Assembly: GCA_017505725.1 (NCBI GenBank)
Contig: JAFVOR010000084.1
Span: 1-62,978 of the forward strand
Source: Alistipes sp.
Lineage (GTDB): Bacteria > Bacteroidota > Bacteroidia > Bacteroidales > Rikenellaceae
DNA: 62,978 nucleotides
Direction of reading: 5' to 3'
Shown here: positions 56,044-62,978 of the stretch, in pieces
Layout of the letters: every line of letters begins with the position of its first letter
How positions within the stretch are numbered: position 1 is the stretch's first letter
Translations under genes and position numbers: made by a program
Notes under the pieces: model-generated
What the model was told of the DNA's origin: nothing
Databases searched by the model: none
The model's input: the letters and a program-made list of their open reading frames with translations, nothing else

Positions 56044-57321
56044 TTATTTGTTTTCCTTCCAAACTTGCTCACCGCCGAAGAGTGTCAAAACAGAGCGTCC
56101 GTAGACCTCCTCACCCTCGAATGGCGTAGCCTTACCCATCGAGACGAACTCCGCAGGGTCAATCTTATATGGGTTTGCAATGTCGAACACTGCGATATCG
56201 GCTCTCTCTCCTACACGCATCGCACCGCCCAAGCGGAATATGCGACGAGGATTCTCCGACATCAGCGCAATCAACTTTTCGATTGAAACCACACCCTTGC
56301 GGACAAGGTGTGTGTAGCATATAGCAAACGAGGTCTCAATACCCACGATACCCATTGCACTACCCTTCAATCCGCGCGACTTCTCCTCAGCGGTGTGCGG
56401 TGCGTGGTCAGTGGCGATAACCTCGATAGTTCCATCCTTGATACCCTCGATAAGGGCAGCTCTATCCTCTGCTGCTCGCAACGGAGGATTCATCTTGAAG
56501 CGTCCCTCCTCCTTGAGGTCGGCATCGCACAAGACAAGGTAGTGAGGAGCTGTTTCGCACGAGATATGTTCATATCGGCTCTTCGCCTCACGAATAATTG
56601 CGACACTCTCCTTGGTCGAGATGTGACATACGTGGTAGCGGCACTTCTCCTCTTCGGCTAGTACAACATCGCGCTTGATAGGGCCCCACTCACTCTCCGA
56701 GCAGATACCCTTATGTCCGTGCTGACGAGCATACTCTCCGTCGTGGATATAGCCTGCGTGAAGCAACGAATCATCCTCGCAATGTGCCGCAATGATACCA
56801 TCAACTGCCGCAATGCGCTTCATCGCCTCGCGCATCAAACCCTCGGTCTGAATGCCATTACCATCATCCGAATAACCTACCGAAAGGTCACGCAATGCCT
56901 CGATATCGGCCAGTTCTCGTCTTTCGCGACCCTTCGAGATTGTAGCGAATGGGCGTACCTCAATTACCGCCTGTTCATCAATCATCTGCTGCTCGATAGC
57001 GATAGTCTCGGGAGCATCAGGCGCAGGCAGAAGGTTTGGCATCGAGCATACGGTGGTTACACCACCACGCGCAGCAGCCTTCGTTCCGGTCGTGATTGTC
57101 TCCTTTGCAGAATAGCCCGGCTCACGCAGATGAACGTGCACATCCGCAAGTCCATATGTCACTATGCAACCGCTTGCATCGAATACCTCAGTTGCCTCGT
57201 CTGCCACGATGGAGTTGCCAATCTCGGCAATCTTACCATCAGCAACAAGGATGTCAGCCACAAAGCTCCGACCCTCGGCAACGATAGTTCCGCCCTTGAT
57301 TATCAACATATTTCTGCTCAT
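56044..57321 (-). CDS. pyrC: Dihydroorotase
   Basis: 425 residues, class I type. Zinc ligands in DVHVHLREPG (HxH), further His in CHISTKES and the metal Asp in ATDHAPHT. GVTTVCSMPN is the substrate-binding segment. It cyclises carbamoyl aspartate to dihydroorotate. First structural gene of the UMP operon, 13 nt downstream of the leader terminator. An alternative ATG four codons in (57309) is possible. Confidence 0.95.
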   Translation of the reverse strand: MSRNMLIIKGGTIVAEGRSFVADILVADGKIAEIGNSIVADEATEVFDASGCIVTYGLADVHVHLREPGYSAKETITTGTKAAARGGVTTVCSMPNLLPAPDAPETIAIEQQMIDEQAVIEVRPFATISKGRERRELADIEALRDLSVGYSDDGNGIQTEGLMREAMKRIAAVDGIIAAHCEDDSLLHAGYIHDGEYARQHGHKGICSESEWGPIKRDVVLAEEEKCRYHVCHISTKESVAIIREAKSRYEHISCETAPHYLVLCDADLKEEGRFKMNPPLRAAEDRAALIEGIKDGTIEVIATDHAPHTAEEKSRGLKGSAMGIVGIETSFAICYTHLVRKGVVSIEKLIALMSENPRRIFRLGGAMRVGERADIAVFDIANPYKIDPAEFVSMGKATPFEGEEVYGRSVLTLFGGEQVWKENK

Positions 57322-57333
57322 TCAAACCTATAA

Positions 57334-57363
57334 TTACAAAAACAGGCGACCAAACAGGTCGCC
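57334..57363 (-). terminator. Intrinsic terminator (attenuator) in the pyr operon leader
   Basis: Minus strand GGCGACC-TGTTT-GGTCGCC (plus positions 57345-57363) followed by TGTTTTTG. It lies between the leader peptide stop (57373) and the pyrC start (57321), so it must be read through for operon expression. Confidence 0.85.
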
Positions 57364-57372
57364 CGTTAACAG

Positions 57373-57501
57373 TTAATGTGTCAAAACAGTGATAGAATAG
57401 CAATAGCGCGAAATTGACAACAGTGGCTGCGGGGCGGCTTGTGCGCTCTCGTAGCCCTTTGTTGGGCAAGCTTTTATACCAAGCAATGCAATTCGCTTCA
57501 T
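57373..57501 (-). CDS. Putative pyr operon leader peptide
   Basis: A 42-codon frame starting MKRIALLGIKACPTKGYES and ending SITVLTH. It begins 21 nt downstream of the -7 element and its TAA ends 9 nt before the attenuator stem. A ribosome reaching the stop codon would cover the stem base, allowing transcription to continue. This is the arrangement of the E. coli pyrE attenuator, where an upstream frame ends a few bases before the hairpin. The sequence itself has no family. Function is inferred from geometry. Confidence 0.6.
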   Translation of the reverse strand: MKRIALLGIKACPTKGYESAQAAPQPLLSISRYCYSITVLTH

Positions 57502-57522
57502 TACCCTATCGTTTATTTTGTG

Positions 57523-57553
57523 CAAAGATACAATCTTTGCGTTAATTTACAAA
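57523..57553 (-). promoter_or_regulatory. Consensus promoter of the pyr operon
   Basis: On the minus strand: TTTG (plus 57550-57553), a 19-nt spacer, and TATCTTTG (plus 57523-57530). This gives a leader of about 195 nt before pyrC. Confidence 0.85.
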
Positions 57554-57575
57554 GTAAATTCCTGGAAAATTCACT

Positions 57576-58763
57576 CTATCTCGGCAAAATTTTCACGCCG
57601 AGCTTAGCATAGGCCCTCTCGGCCTTTGCCAAAGCATCCTCAATCGAGGTACCGGTTGCCAATATCACGCCGAAACGACGGTGGCCCACAACCTCAGGTT
57701 TTCCGAAGAGGCGAATCTGTACACCCTCCTCCTCGAGCACCTTCTCGATATTCTCAAACTCCACCTTGTCGGTATCACCCTCCACAACAATCGCCTTCGA
57801 TGCACTTGGTGCAATAAAGCGAACTGCAGGGATAGGCAAGCCCAAAACGGCGCGAGCGTGGAGTGCAAATTCCGAGAGATCTTGCGATGCCATAGTTACC
57901 ATTCCGGTGTCGTGCGGGCGAGGCGAAACCTCGCTGAAGATAACCTCGTCACCCTTGATAAACATCTCGACACCAAAGATTCCGTAACCGCCTAAGGCAT
58001 CGGTGATTGTACGCGCCACCTCTTGCGCTTTCGCATATGCGCTTTCGCTCATTGGCTGCGGCTGCCACGACTCACGGTAATCGCCATCAACCTGATGGTG
58101 ACCGATAGGCTCGAGCAGTGTTGTACCACCAATATGACGCACCGTCAAGAGTGTGATTTCGTAGTCGAAATCGACAAAACTCTCCACGATTACTCGACCA
58201 GCTCCCGCGCGACCACCCTCCTGGGCGATATGCCAAGCACGGTCGATATCCTCCGCCTTTTTGATGGTCGACTGACCGTGTCCCGATGAGCTCATAATTG
58301 GCTTTACCACACAAGGGATACCAATCTCTGCCACAGCGCTTTCGAACTCCTCGCGAGTGTCGGCAAAGCGATAATTTGCAGTCTTCAGGCCACACTCCTC
58401 GGCAGCCAAGCGACGGATACCCTCGCGATTCATCGTAAGCCACACTGCATTCGCAGTGGGTGCAACACGATAGCCCTGTTTCTCGAGCTCAACAAGCACA
58501 GGTGTAGCAATAGCCTCCACCTCTGGGATGATGACATCAGGTTTCTCCGTCTCGATAATTTCGCGCAGACGCTCACCATCGAGCATCGAGAGCACGTGAC
58601 TTCGATGCGCAACCTGCATCGCAGGGGCATTTTCATAGCGATCGAGGGCGATAACCTCTACCCCATATCGCTGGAGCTCAAGCGCAACCTCCTTGCCCAA
58701 CTCTCCCGAGCCACACAAAAGGGCACGCTTCGCAACCTTCGTAAGCGGAGTTCCTATCTTCAT
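57576..58763 (-). CDS. purT: Formate-dependent phosphoribosylglycinamide formyltransferase (GAR transformylase 2)
   Basis: 395 residues, ATP-grasp. [33 protein letters not shown] and [20 protein letters not shown] are PurT signatures. It formylates GAR with formate and ATP in purine synthesis, avoiding folate. It lies 20 nt after purA, so the two purine genes form an operon. Confidence 0.95.
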   Translation of the reverse strand: MKIGTPLTKVAKRALLCGSGELGKEVALELQRYGVEVIALDRYENAPAMQVAHRSHVLSMLDGERLREIIETEKPDVIIPEVEAIATPVLVELEKQGYRVAPTANAVWLTMNREGIRRLAAEECGLKTANYRFADTREEFESAVAEIGIPCVVKPIMSSSGHGQSTIKKAEDIDRAWHIAQEGGRAGAGRVIVESFVDFDYEITLLTVRHIGGTTLLEPIGHHQVDGDYRESWQPQPMSESAYAKAQEVARTITDALGGYGIFGVEMFIKGDEVIFSEVSPRPHDTGMVTMASQDLSEFALHARAVLGLPIPAVRFIAPSASKAIVVEGDTDKVEFENIEKVLEEEGVQIRLFGKPEVVGHRRFGVILATGTSIEDALAKAERAYAKLGVKILPR

Positions 58764-58783
58764 CTCTTTATATTATTAAGGTG

Positions 58784-60049
58784 TTATCGAACAATTGTCT
58801 CAGCACGATCCGGTCCTACCGAGATAATCTTAACAGGCACGCCTGTCTCCTTCTCGATAAACTCAACATACTCCTTGAACTCTACCGGGAAATCCTCATA
58901 ATTGCGAACATTGCAGATGTCGCAGTTCCAACCCTTGAACTCCTTGTAGATAGGTACAATGTCGTCAGTGCACTCGTATGGGAAGTAGTCGAGCTGCTTG
59001 CCATCCAACTCATAACCTACAGCAACCTTGATTGTAGGGAACTCGTTCAAGACATCGCTCTTCATCATAATCAACTCAGTAACACCGTTCATCATCACAG
59101 TGTACTTGAGAGCAACCAAGTCCAACCAGCCGCAACGACGAGGGCGACCTGTGGTTGCACCAAACTCGTTACCGATCTGGCGCAAGGTCTCGCCTGTAGT
59201 ATCGAACAACTCTGTTGGGAATGGACCGCTACCTACGCGAGTACAGTATGCCTTGAAGATACCGTAAACATTACCGATGCGAGTTGGAGCAACGCCCAGA
59301 CCGCTACATACACCCGAGCAAAGGGTGTTCGACGATGTTACATATGGGTAGGTACCGAAGTCGATATCGAGTAACGAACCCTGTGCACCCTCTGCCAAGA
59401 TAGAAGTATCGTTCTTGAGAGCCTCGTTTACCATCTGCTCGCTATCCACGAATTGGAACTTACGCATAGCCTCGATACCCTTGAACCACTCCTGCTCGTA
59501 TGCGGTGATGTCGTAGGTGTAAGCATACTGACGGAGCATCTCCTCGTGCTTTGCCTTCAAAGTGTTGTAACGCTCGATGAAGTCAGGCATCAATATATCA
59601 CCTACACGCAAACCATTGCGACCTGTCTTATCCATATAAGTAGGACCGATACCCTTCAATGTCGAACCGATCTTGGTCTTACCCTTTGCAGCCTCGCTTG
59701 CTGCGTCGAGCATACGGTGAGTTGGGAGGATAAGGTGAGCACGCTTCGAGATAACCATATGCTTTGCTACATCCACGCCCATCTTCTCGATGTCGGCAAT
59801 CTCCTCGGCGAGAATCACAGGATCGATAACCACACCGTTACCGATGATGTTCATTGCCTCATCACGGAAAATACCCGAAGGAACAGTGTGCAAAACAAAA
59901 CTCTTGCCCTCGAACTTCAACGAGTGACCTGCGTTTGGACCACCCTGAAAACGTGCAATAGCCTGATAATTAGGAGTCAATACATCAACAACCTTGCCTT
60001 TACCCTCGTCACCCCACTGGAGTCCGAGTACTACATCTACCTTTTTCAT
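58784..60049 (-). CDS. purA: Adenylosuccinate synthetase
   Basis: 421 residues from the ATG at 60049. GTP-binding GLQWGDEGKGK (residues about 8-18), GGPNAGHS, and ATTGRPRRCGWLDLVAL are diagnostic. It catalyses the first committed step from IMP to AMP. Upstream codons (60050-60076) are not conserved in type. Confidence 0.96.
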   Translation of the reverse strand: MKKVDVVLGLQWGDEGKGKVVDVLTPNYQAIARFQGGPNAGHSLKFEGKSFVLHTVPSGIFRDEAMNIIGNGVVIDPVILAEEIADIEKMGVDVAKHMVISKRAHLILPTHRMLDAASEAAKGKTKIGSTLKGIGPTYMDKTGRNGLRVGDILMPDFIERYNTLKAKHEEMLRQYAYTYDITAYEQEWFKGIEAMRKFQFVDSEQMVNEALKNDTSILAEGAQGSLLDIDFGTYPYVTSSNTLCSGVCSGLGVAPTRIGNVYGIFKAYCTRVGSGPFPTELFDTTGETLRQIGNEFGATTGRPRRCGWLDLVALKYTVMMNGVTELIMMKSDVLNEFPTIKVAVGYELDGKQLDYFPYECTDDIVPIYKEFKGWNCDICNVRNYEDFPVEFKEYVEFIEKETGVPVKIISVGPDRAETIVR

Positions 60050-60207
60050 TTTATATTTGGATTTTTGAGTATTCACATTTGCGGTGTAAAGTTACGAAAT
60101 TCTATTCTAATAGAAGGTATAATTAACCACATTTATTAACATTTTTTCAACCTTGCGAAATTTATAAGCTATTAGCTTTTAGCCATTGGCCATTGGCTTA
60201 TATATAT

Positions 60208-60307
60208 CGTCATTGCGAAGGAGCAAAGCGACTGCGGCAATCTCCATTATTGTTATTAAAATTAAAAGCGGGAGATTGCCACGAGCCTATCGGCTCTCGC
60301 AATGACG
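60208..60307 (-). mobile_element. 100-bp MITE-like element, copy 2 (inverted relative to copy 1)
   Basis: The ends are CGTCATTGCG at 60208 and CTCGCAATGACG at 60296-60307. Internal GGCAATCTCC (60236-60245) and GGGAGATTGCC (60270-60280) flank the centre, which is the reverse complement of the centre of the copy at 5064. It begins after TTAGCTTTTAGCCATTGGCC-type DNA that is also related to the copy 1 flank, and ends 14 nt before the -33 box of RNA copy C. Confidence 0.75.
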
Positions 60308-60321
60308 ATTTGTTTTGATTT

Positions 60322-60353
60322 TTTGCACTTTTCAGAAAAAGTTTCTATTTTTG
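60322..60353 (+). promoter_or_regulatory. Consensus promoter of structured RNA copy C
   Basis: TTTG (60322-60325), 20-nt spacer, TATTTTTG (60346-60353): exact match to the TTTG-N19-21-TAnnTTTG consensus. Confidence 0.85.
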
Positions 60354-60588
60354 TAACGCAGTCCGCTGGATTGCAGACATATTATTAGTGAAAGTGTTTC
60401 GCTAACCTTGACGATAAAATTTGGCGATTTTACAAAGAGCAAGGATAAGCAACAGCACTCTACACCGCATTTGGTATATCATTTTCTACATATACCATTC
60501 GGTGTGAGGTATTGTTTATTTGCTCTTGGGCCACGCCAAATGCCTATCGTCGGATAAACGAACTGCCTCACACTTTCTTTTTTTATAG
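60354..60588 (+). ncRNA. Rod-shaped structured RNA or leader, copy C
   Basis: About 235 nt between a consensus promoter and a run of T's. Helices: 60390-60397 with 60570-60577, 60410-60416 with 60545-60551, 60419-60426 with 60534-60541, 60435-60442 with 60520-60527, ATAAGCAA 60445-60452 with TTGTTTAT 60512-60519 (one G-U), 60463-60467 with 60500-60504, apical 60473-60478 with 60491-60496. Identical blocks with copy A are given there. The terminal helix plus TTTCTTTTTTT acts as an intrinsic terminator. The BspA gene starts about 70 nt later. Confidence 0.78.
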
Positions 60589-60660
60589 TAACCCACTATC
60601 GCGAGGCGGATAGTAATTTGAATTAGAGAAACTTATTGTTAAACTAAAAAACAAATTACT

Positions 60661-62559
60661 ATGAAACGATTTTTACTTTCAGCCGTTCTTGCAACGACTT
60701 TGGCATTTACATCGTGTCAATTTGATGACTCCGACATTTGGGATAAGTTCGGAGAGATGGAAGAGTCCATTCGTGACCACGAACAGCGTATCTCTGCCCT
60801 CGAAGAGTTGTGCAAGCAGATGAATACCAACATTGAGGCGTTGCAGACTCTTGTTAATGCGCTCGAAAAGCGTGACTATGTAACCAATGTTTCGGAGGTG
60901 CGTAGCAATGGCGAGGTTATCGGTTACACTATTTCGTTTGGCAAGAGCGATACCATTACAATCTATCACGGAGAAGATGGCAAAGACGGTTATACTCCGC
61001 AGATTGGCGTGATGAAGGACACCGACAATATCTATTATTGGACTCTTGATGGCGAGTGGTTGCTCGACGGAAAGGGAAACAAGATTAAGGCAGTCGGTAC
61101 TGACGGTGCAGATGGTAAGGATGGACAAGACGGAACAAGCGGAACTGATGGCAAAGACGGAGCAGACGGCAAAAATGGCGTAACTCCACAACTCAAAATC
61201 GAGAACGACTATTGGTATGTGTCGTATGACAATGGCGCAACTTGGGTACAACTTGGCAAGGCAACGGGAAATGATGGTGTTAACGGAGAAAATGGCGAAG
61301 ACAGCGACAGCATCTTCAAGAGCGTAACACAAGATGACGAATATGTCTATTTCAACTTGGCAGACGGAACAATGATTACTTTGCCAAAGCACGACAAGGA
61401 GAATATCCAATTTGAGGACTTGCAAGCAAAGGCAATCTGTTGCAAAAAATGGGACACCAACAACGATGGCGAACTCTCCTATGCAGAGGCAGCAGCGGTA
61501 ACAGATATTGGTGATGTGTTTAGTGAGAACAAAAATATCATCGCATTTACTGAGTTAAAGCACTTTACAGGAATTACCAAAATACCAGCAAACGCATTTG
61601 AAGGTTGTACTGCTTTGTGGAAAGTTAAAATTCCTGATAGCGTTACTTCGATTGGAGAGAGTGCATTCGAAGATTGCACCTCGCTGACAAGTGTCACAAT
61701 TCCTGATAGCGTTACTTCGATTGGAGAATATGCATTCTTAGGTTGCACCGCGCTACCTATAATAGATGGCATACGCTATGCTGATACATATTTGGTGGCG
61801 GCCGTGGATGAAACTCGCACATTATACACCATTAAGCCCGGTACTCGATTTATTGGAACTGATGCATTCTCTTATTGCTCCTCTCTGACAAGTGTCACAA
61901 TTCCTGATAGCGTTACTTCGATTGGAACTGATGCATTCAAAGATTGCACCTCTCTGGCAAGTGTCACAATTCCTGACAGCGTTACTTCGATTGGAACTGA
62001 TGCATTCTCTTATTGCACCTCTCTGACAAGTGTCACAATTCCTGATAGCGTCACTTCGATTGGACAGAGCGTATTTTATAGATGTAGTAGTCTAAAAGCC
62101 TTCTATGGAAAGTTTGCTTCTGCGGATAATCGTTGTTTGGTTATCGATGGCGTGCTAAACTCTTTTGCTCCTGCAGGATTAACAGAATATACTATTCCAA
62201 ATGGTATCACTTCAATTGGAGAGTTTGCATTCTATTTTTGCACCTCGCTGACAAGTATTACAATTCCAGATAGCGTCACTTCTATTGGAGTTTGTGCATT
62301 CCGTTTTTGCAGGAGCCTGACAAGTGTAACAATTCCTGATAGCGTTACATGGATTGGAGGTTCTGCATTCGAAGATTGCGCTAGTCTGGAAAGTGTATAT
62401 TGCAAGGCTATAACGCCCCCAACGGCAGGAAATAATACATTTATCTACAACAACGCTTCGGGAAGAAAAATTTATGTGCCACGCAATTCGGTAGAGGCAT
62501 ATAAGACGGCTTCGGGTTGGAACCAGTATGCTTCGTCTATTGTCGGCTACGACTTCTAA
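60661..62559 (+). CDS. BspA-like LRR lipoprotein with coiled-coil and collagen-like stalk
   Basis: 632 residues. Lipobox (AFTSCQ, Cys20). Residues 22-72 look like a coiled coil (EMEESIRDHEQRISALEEL). A DUF4988-like segment (YVTNVSEVRSNGEVIGYTIS) follows. Residues about 105-220 have collagen-like GxD/GKDG triplets (TDGADGKDGQDGTSGTDGKD). DTNNDGELSYAEA (about 268-280) is an EF-hand/dockerin-type calcium loop. From about residue 300 on, LRR_5 repeats of 23 residues dominate, ending with GRKIYVPRNSV...YDF. The layout suggests a surface adhesin with stalk and recognition domain. It lies behind structured RNA C, and its LRR part is nearly identical in DNA to 1-921. Confidence 0.9.
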   Translation: MKRFLLSAVLATTLAFTSCQFDDSDIWDKFGEMEESIRDHEQRISALEELCKQMNTNIEALQTLVNALEKRDYVTNVSEVRSNGEVIGYTISFGKSDTITIYHGEDGKDGYTPQIGVMKDTDNIYYWTLDGEWLLDGKGNKIKAVGTDGADGKDGQDGTSGTDGKDGADGKNGVTPQLKIENDYWYVSYDNGATWVQLGKATGNDGVNGENGEDSDSIFKSVTQDDEYVYFNLADGTMITLPKHDKENIQFEDLQAKAICCKKWDTNNDGELSYAEAAAVTDIGDVFSENKNIIAFTELKHFTGITKIPANAFEGCTALWKVKIPDSVTSIGESAFEDCTSLTSVTIPDSVTSIGEYAFLGCTALPIIDGIRYADTYLVAAVDETRTLYTIKPGTRFIGTDAFSYCSSLTSVTIPDSVTSIGTDAFKDCTSLASVTIPDSVTSIGTDAFSYCTSLTSVTIPDSVTSIGQSVFYRCSSLKAFYGKFASADNRCLVIDGVLNSFAPAGLTEYTIPNGITSIGEFAFYFCTSLTSITIPDSVTSIGVCAFRFCRSLTSVTIPDSVTWIGGSAFEDCASLESVYCKAITPPTAGNNTFIYNNASGRKIYVPRNSVEAYKTASGWNQYASSIVGYDF

Positions 62560-62655
62560 TGCGGATATTAAATTAAAAATTGAGAATTAAGAATTAAAAA
62601 TTGTTGTTAATTCAGAAAAAAGTATTACCTTTGCCACCGCTTACGAGCATCGGAT

Positions 62656-62726
62656 TGAGCTGTGGTGTAATGGTAACACAGCAGATTTTGGTTCTGTCGT
62701 TCTGGGTTCGAGTCCCGGCAGCTCAA
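62656..62726 (+). tRNA. tRNA-Gln (anticodon TTG)
   Basis: A 71-nt cloverleaf. Acceptor TGAGCTG/CAGCTCA, D-stem GTGT/ACAC, anticodon arm GCAGA-TTTTGGT-TCTGT (anticodon TTG), T-arm CTGGG-TTCGAGT-CCCGG, discriminator A. CCA not encoded. Confidence 0.96.
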
Positions 62727-62764
62727 CACAAAGAGAGGAAAGCGAAAGCTTTCCTCTCTTTGTG
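62727..62764 (+). terminator. Intrinsic terminator after tRNA-Gln
   Basis: A perfect 17-bp stem, CACAAAGAGAGGAAAGC (62727-62743) and its complement (62748-62764), with a GAAA loop, directly after the tRNA. There is no long T-run, so it may also be a processing hairpin. Confidence 0.75.
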
Positions 62765-62978
62765 TTGAGTAGTGTGTTACCCACCCCCTAAATCCCCCTC
62801 CTGTGAGGGGGACTTATTTTAATAGGAGGCTATAAGGCCTCCTATTATTGTGTTGAGCAGTGTGTTACCCACCCCACACACCTAAATCCTCCTCTTGTGA
62901 GGGGGCTTAAATTTTATTGACACAGCAGATAGCCTCTCCTTCTCTTTGTGTTGAGTAGTGTGTTACCCACCCCACACC
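62761..62978 (+). repeat. Decayed tandem repeat after tRNA-Gln
   Basis: TGTGTTGAGYAGTGTGTTACCCACCCC occurs at 62761-62787, 62849-62875 and 62947-62973 (27 bp; written with its first 20 bases TGTGTTGAGYAGTGTGTTAC). Between copies lie CCTAAATCCCCCTC-TGTG-AGGGGG hairpins and an AATAGGAGG/CCTCCTATT dyad. The unit before the third copy includes ACACAGCAGAT, as in the tRNA, and TTCTCTTTGTGTTGAG, as in its terminator. The array runs off the window. Confidence 0.7.

Noticed and set aside
57254-57469. 71-codon minus-strand frame across the pyr terminator into pyrC
   Set aside because: Out of frame with pyrC, and it spans the attenuator. The 42-codon frame at 57373-57501 fits the geometry better.
57376-57520. 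PyrR-binding site in the pyr leader
   Set aside because: I looked for a PyrR-type anti-antiterminator loop and saw no convincing match.

Overview
The window comes from the chromosome of a gut-type Bacteroidota (order Bacteroidales). Evidence: repeated TAnnTTTG -7 elements, two of them a clean TTTG-N20-TAnnTTTG; almost no Shine-Dalgarno sequences; and family markers such as DUF4199, DUF4293, DUF3109, fimbrillin-like lipoproteins, BACON domains, BspA-type LRRs and a SusB-like GH97. A Rikenellaceae/Alistipes-like source is possible but not proven. There is no rRNA, phage, CRISPR array or transposase gene. Two tRNAs are present (Lys-TTT, Gln-TTG).

Layout. 1-921: 3' end of a BspA-like LRR gene. 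1248-2432: an aminotransferase. 2620-4938 (-): two S1/P1 nucleases and an O-methyltransferase. 4980-8145 (+): an accessory islet made of a 100-bp MITE-like element, a structured RNA and three AT-rich genes. 8307-29165 (-): a long run of core genes (uvrA, yigZ, lepB, dapB, truA, lpdA, yggS, M23, ddl, nadD, gmk, yicC) interrupted by a secreted-enzyme block (GH10, C69, two more S1/P1-type proteins, GH30). 29388-34242 (+): a structured leader RNA with a secreted protein, a repeat-rich gap, mltG, a DUF4199-GT2-DUF4293 operon and tRNA-Lys. 34619-40488 (-): a surface locus read as leader RNA, 40-aa peptide, a fimbrillin/LRR/BACON/M64 metallopeptidase, then a fimbrillin-like lipoprotein. 41048-44621: manA, a BACON-nuclease lipoprotein and rlmD. 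45149-57553 (-): an eight-gene de novo UMP operon (pyrC-carA-carB-pyrK-pyrD-pyrF-pyrE-pyrB) with GH97 at its end. 57576-60049 (-): purA-purT. 60208-62559 (+): a second MITE, another copy of the structured RNA and a full BspA-like lipoprotein. 62656 to the end: tRNA-Gln and a decayed tandem repeat.

Most notable signal. A promoter plus rod-shaped RNA module of about 200-240 nt occurs four times (5239-5481, 29396-29597, 40275-40480 on minus, 60354-60588). Each copy lies about 45-75 nt upstream of, and in the same direction as, an accessory or surface gene. Copies share sequence blocks and covarying helices, and three end in a helix followed by U's. Two copies sit directly downstream of inverted copies of the same MITE. 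I know of no leader family with this description. It could be a 6S-like RNA family or a new cis-regulatory leader.

The UMP operon is also unusual. CarA has lost the glutaminase Cys and His, which suggests ammonia-fed carbamoyl phosphate synthesis. PyrB carries only the zinc domain of PyrI. The leader encodes a 42-codon peptide that ends 9 nt before an intrinsic terminator, as expected for translation-coupled attenuation. Five exported nuclease-family proteins (four S1/P1-type, one NUC1-type) suggest that the cell also scavenges nucleic acids.
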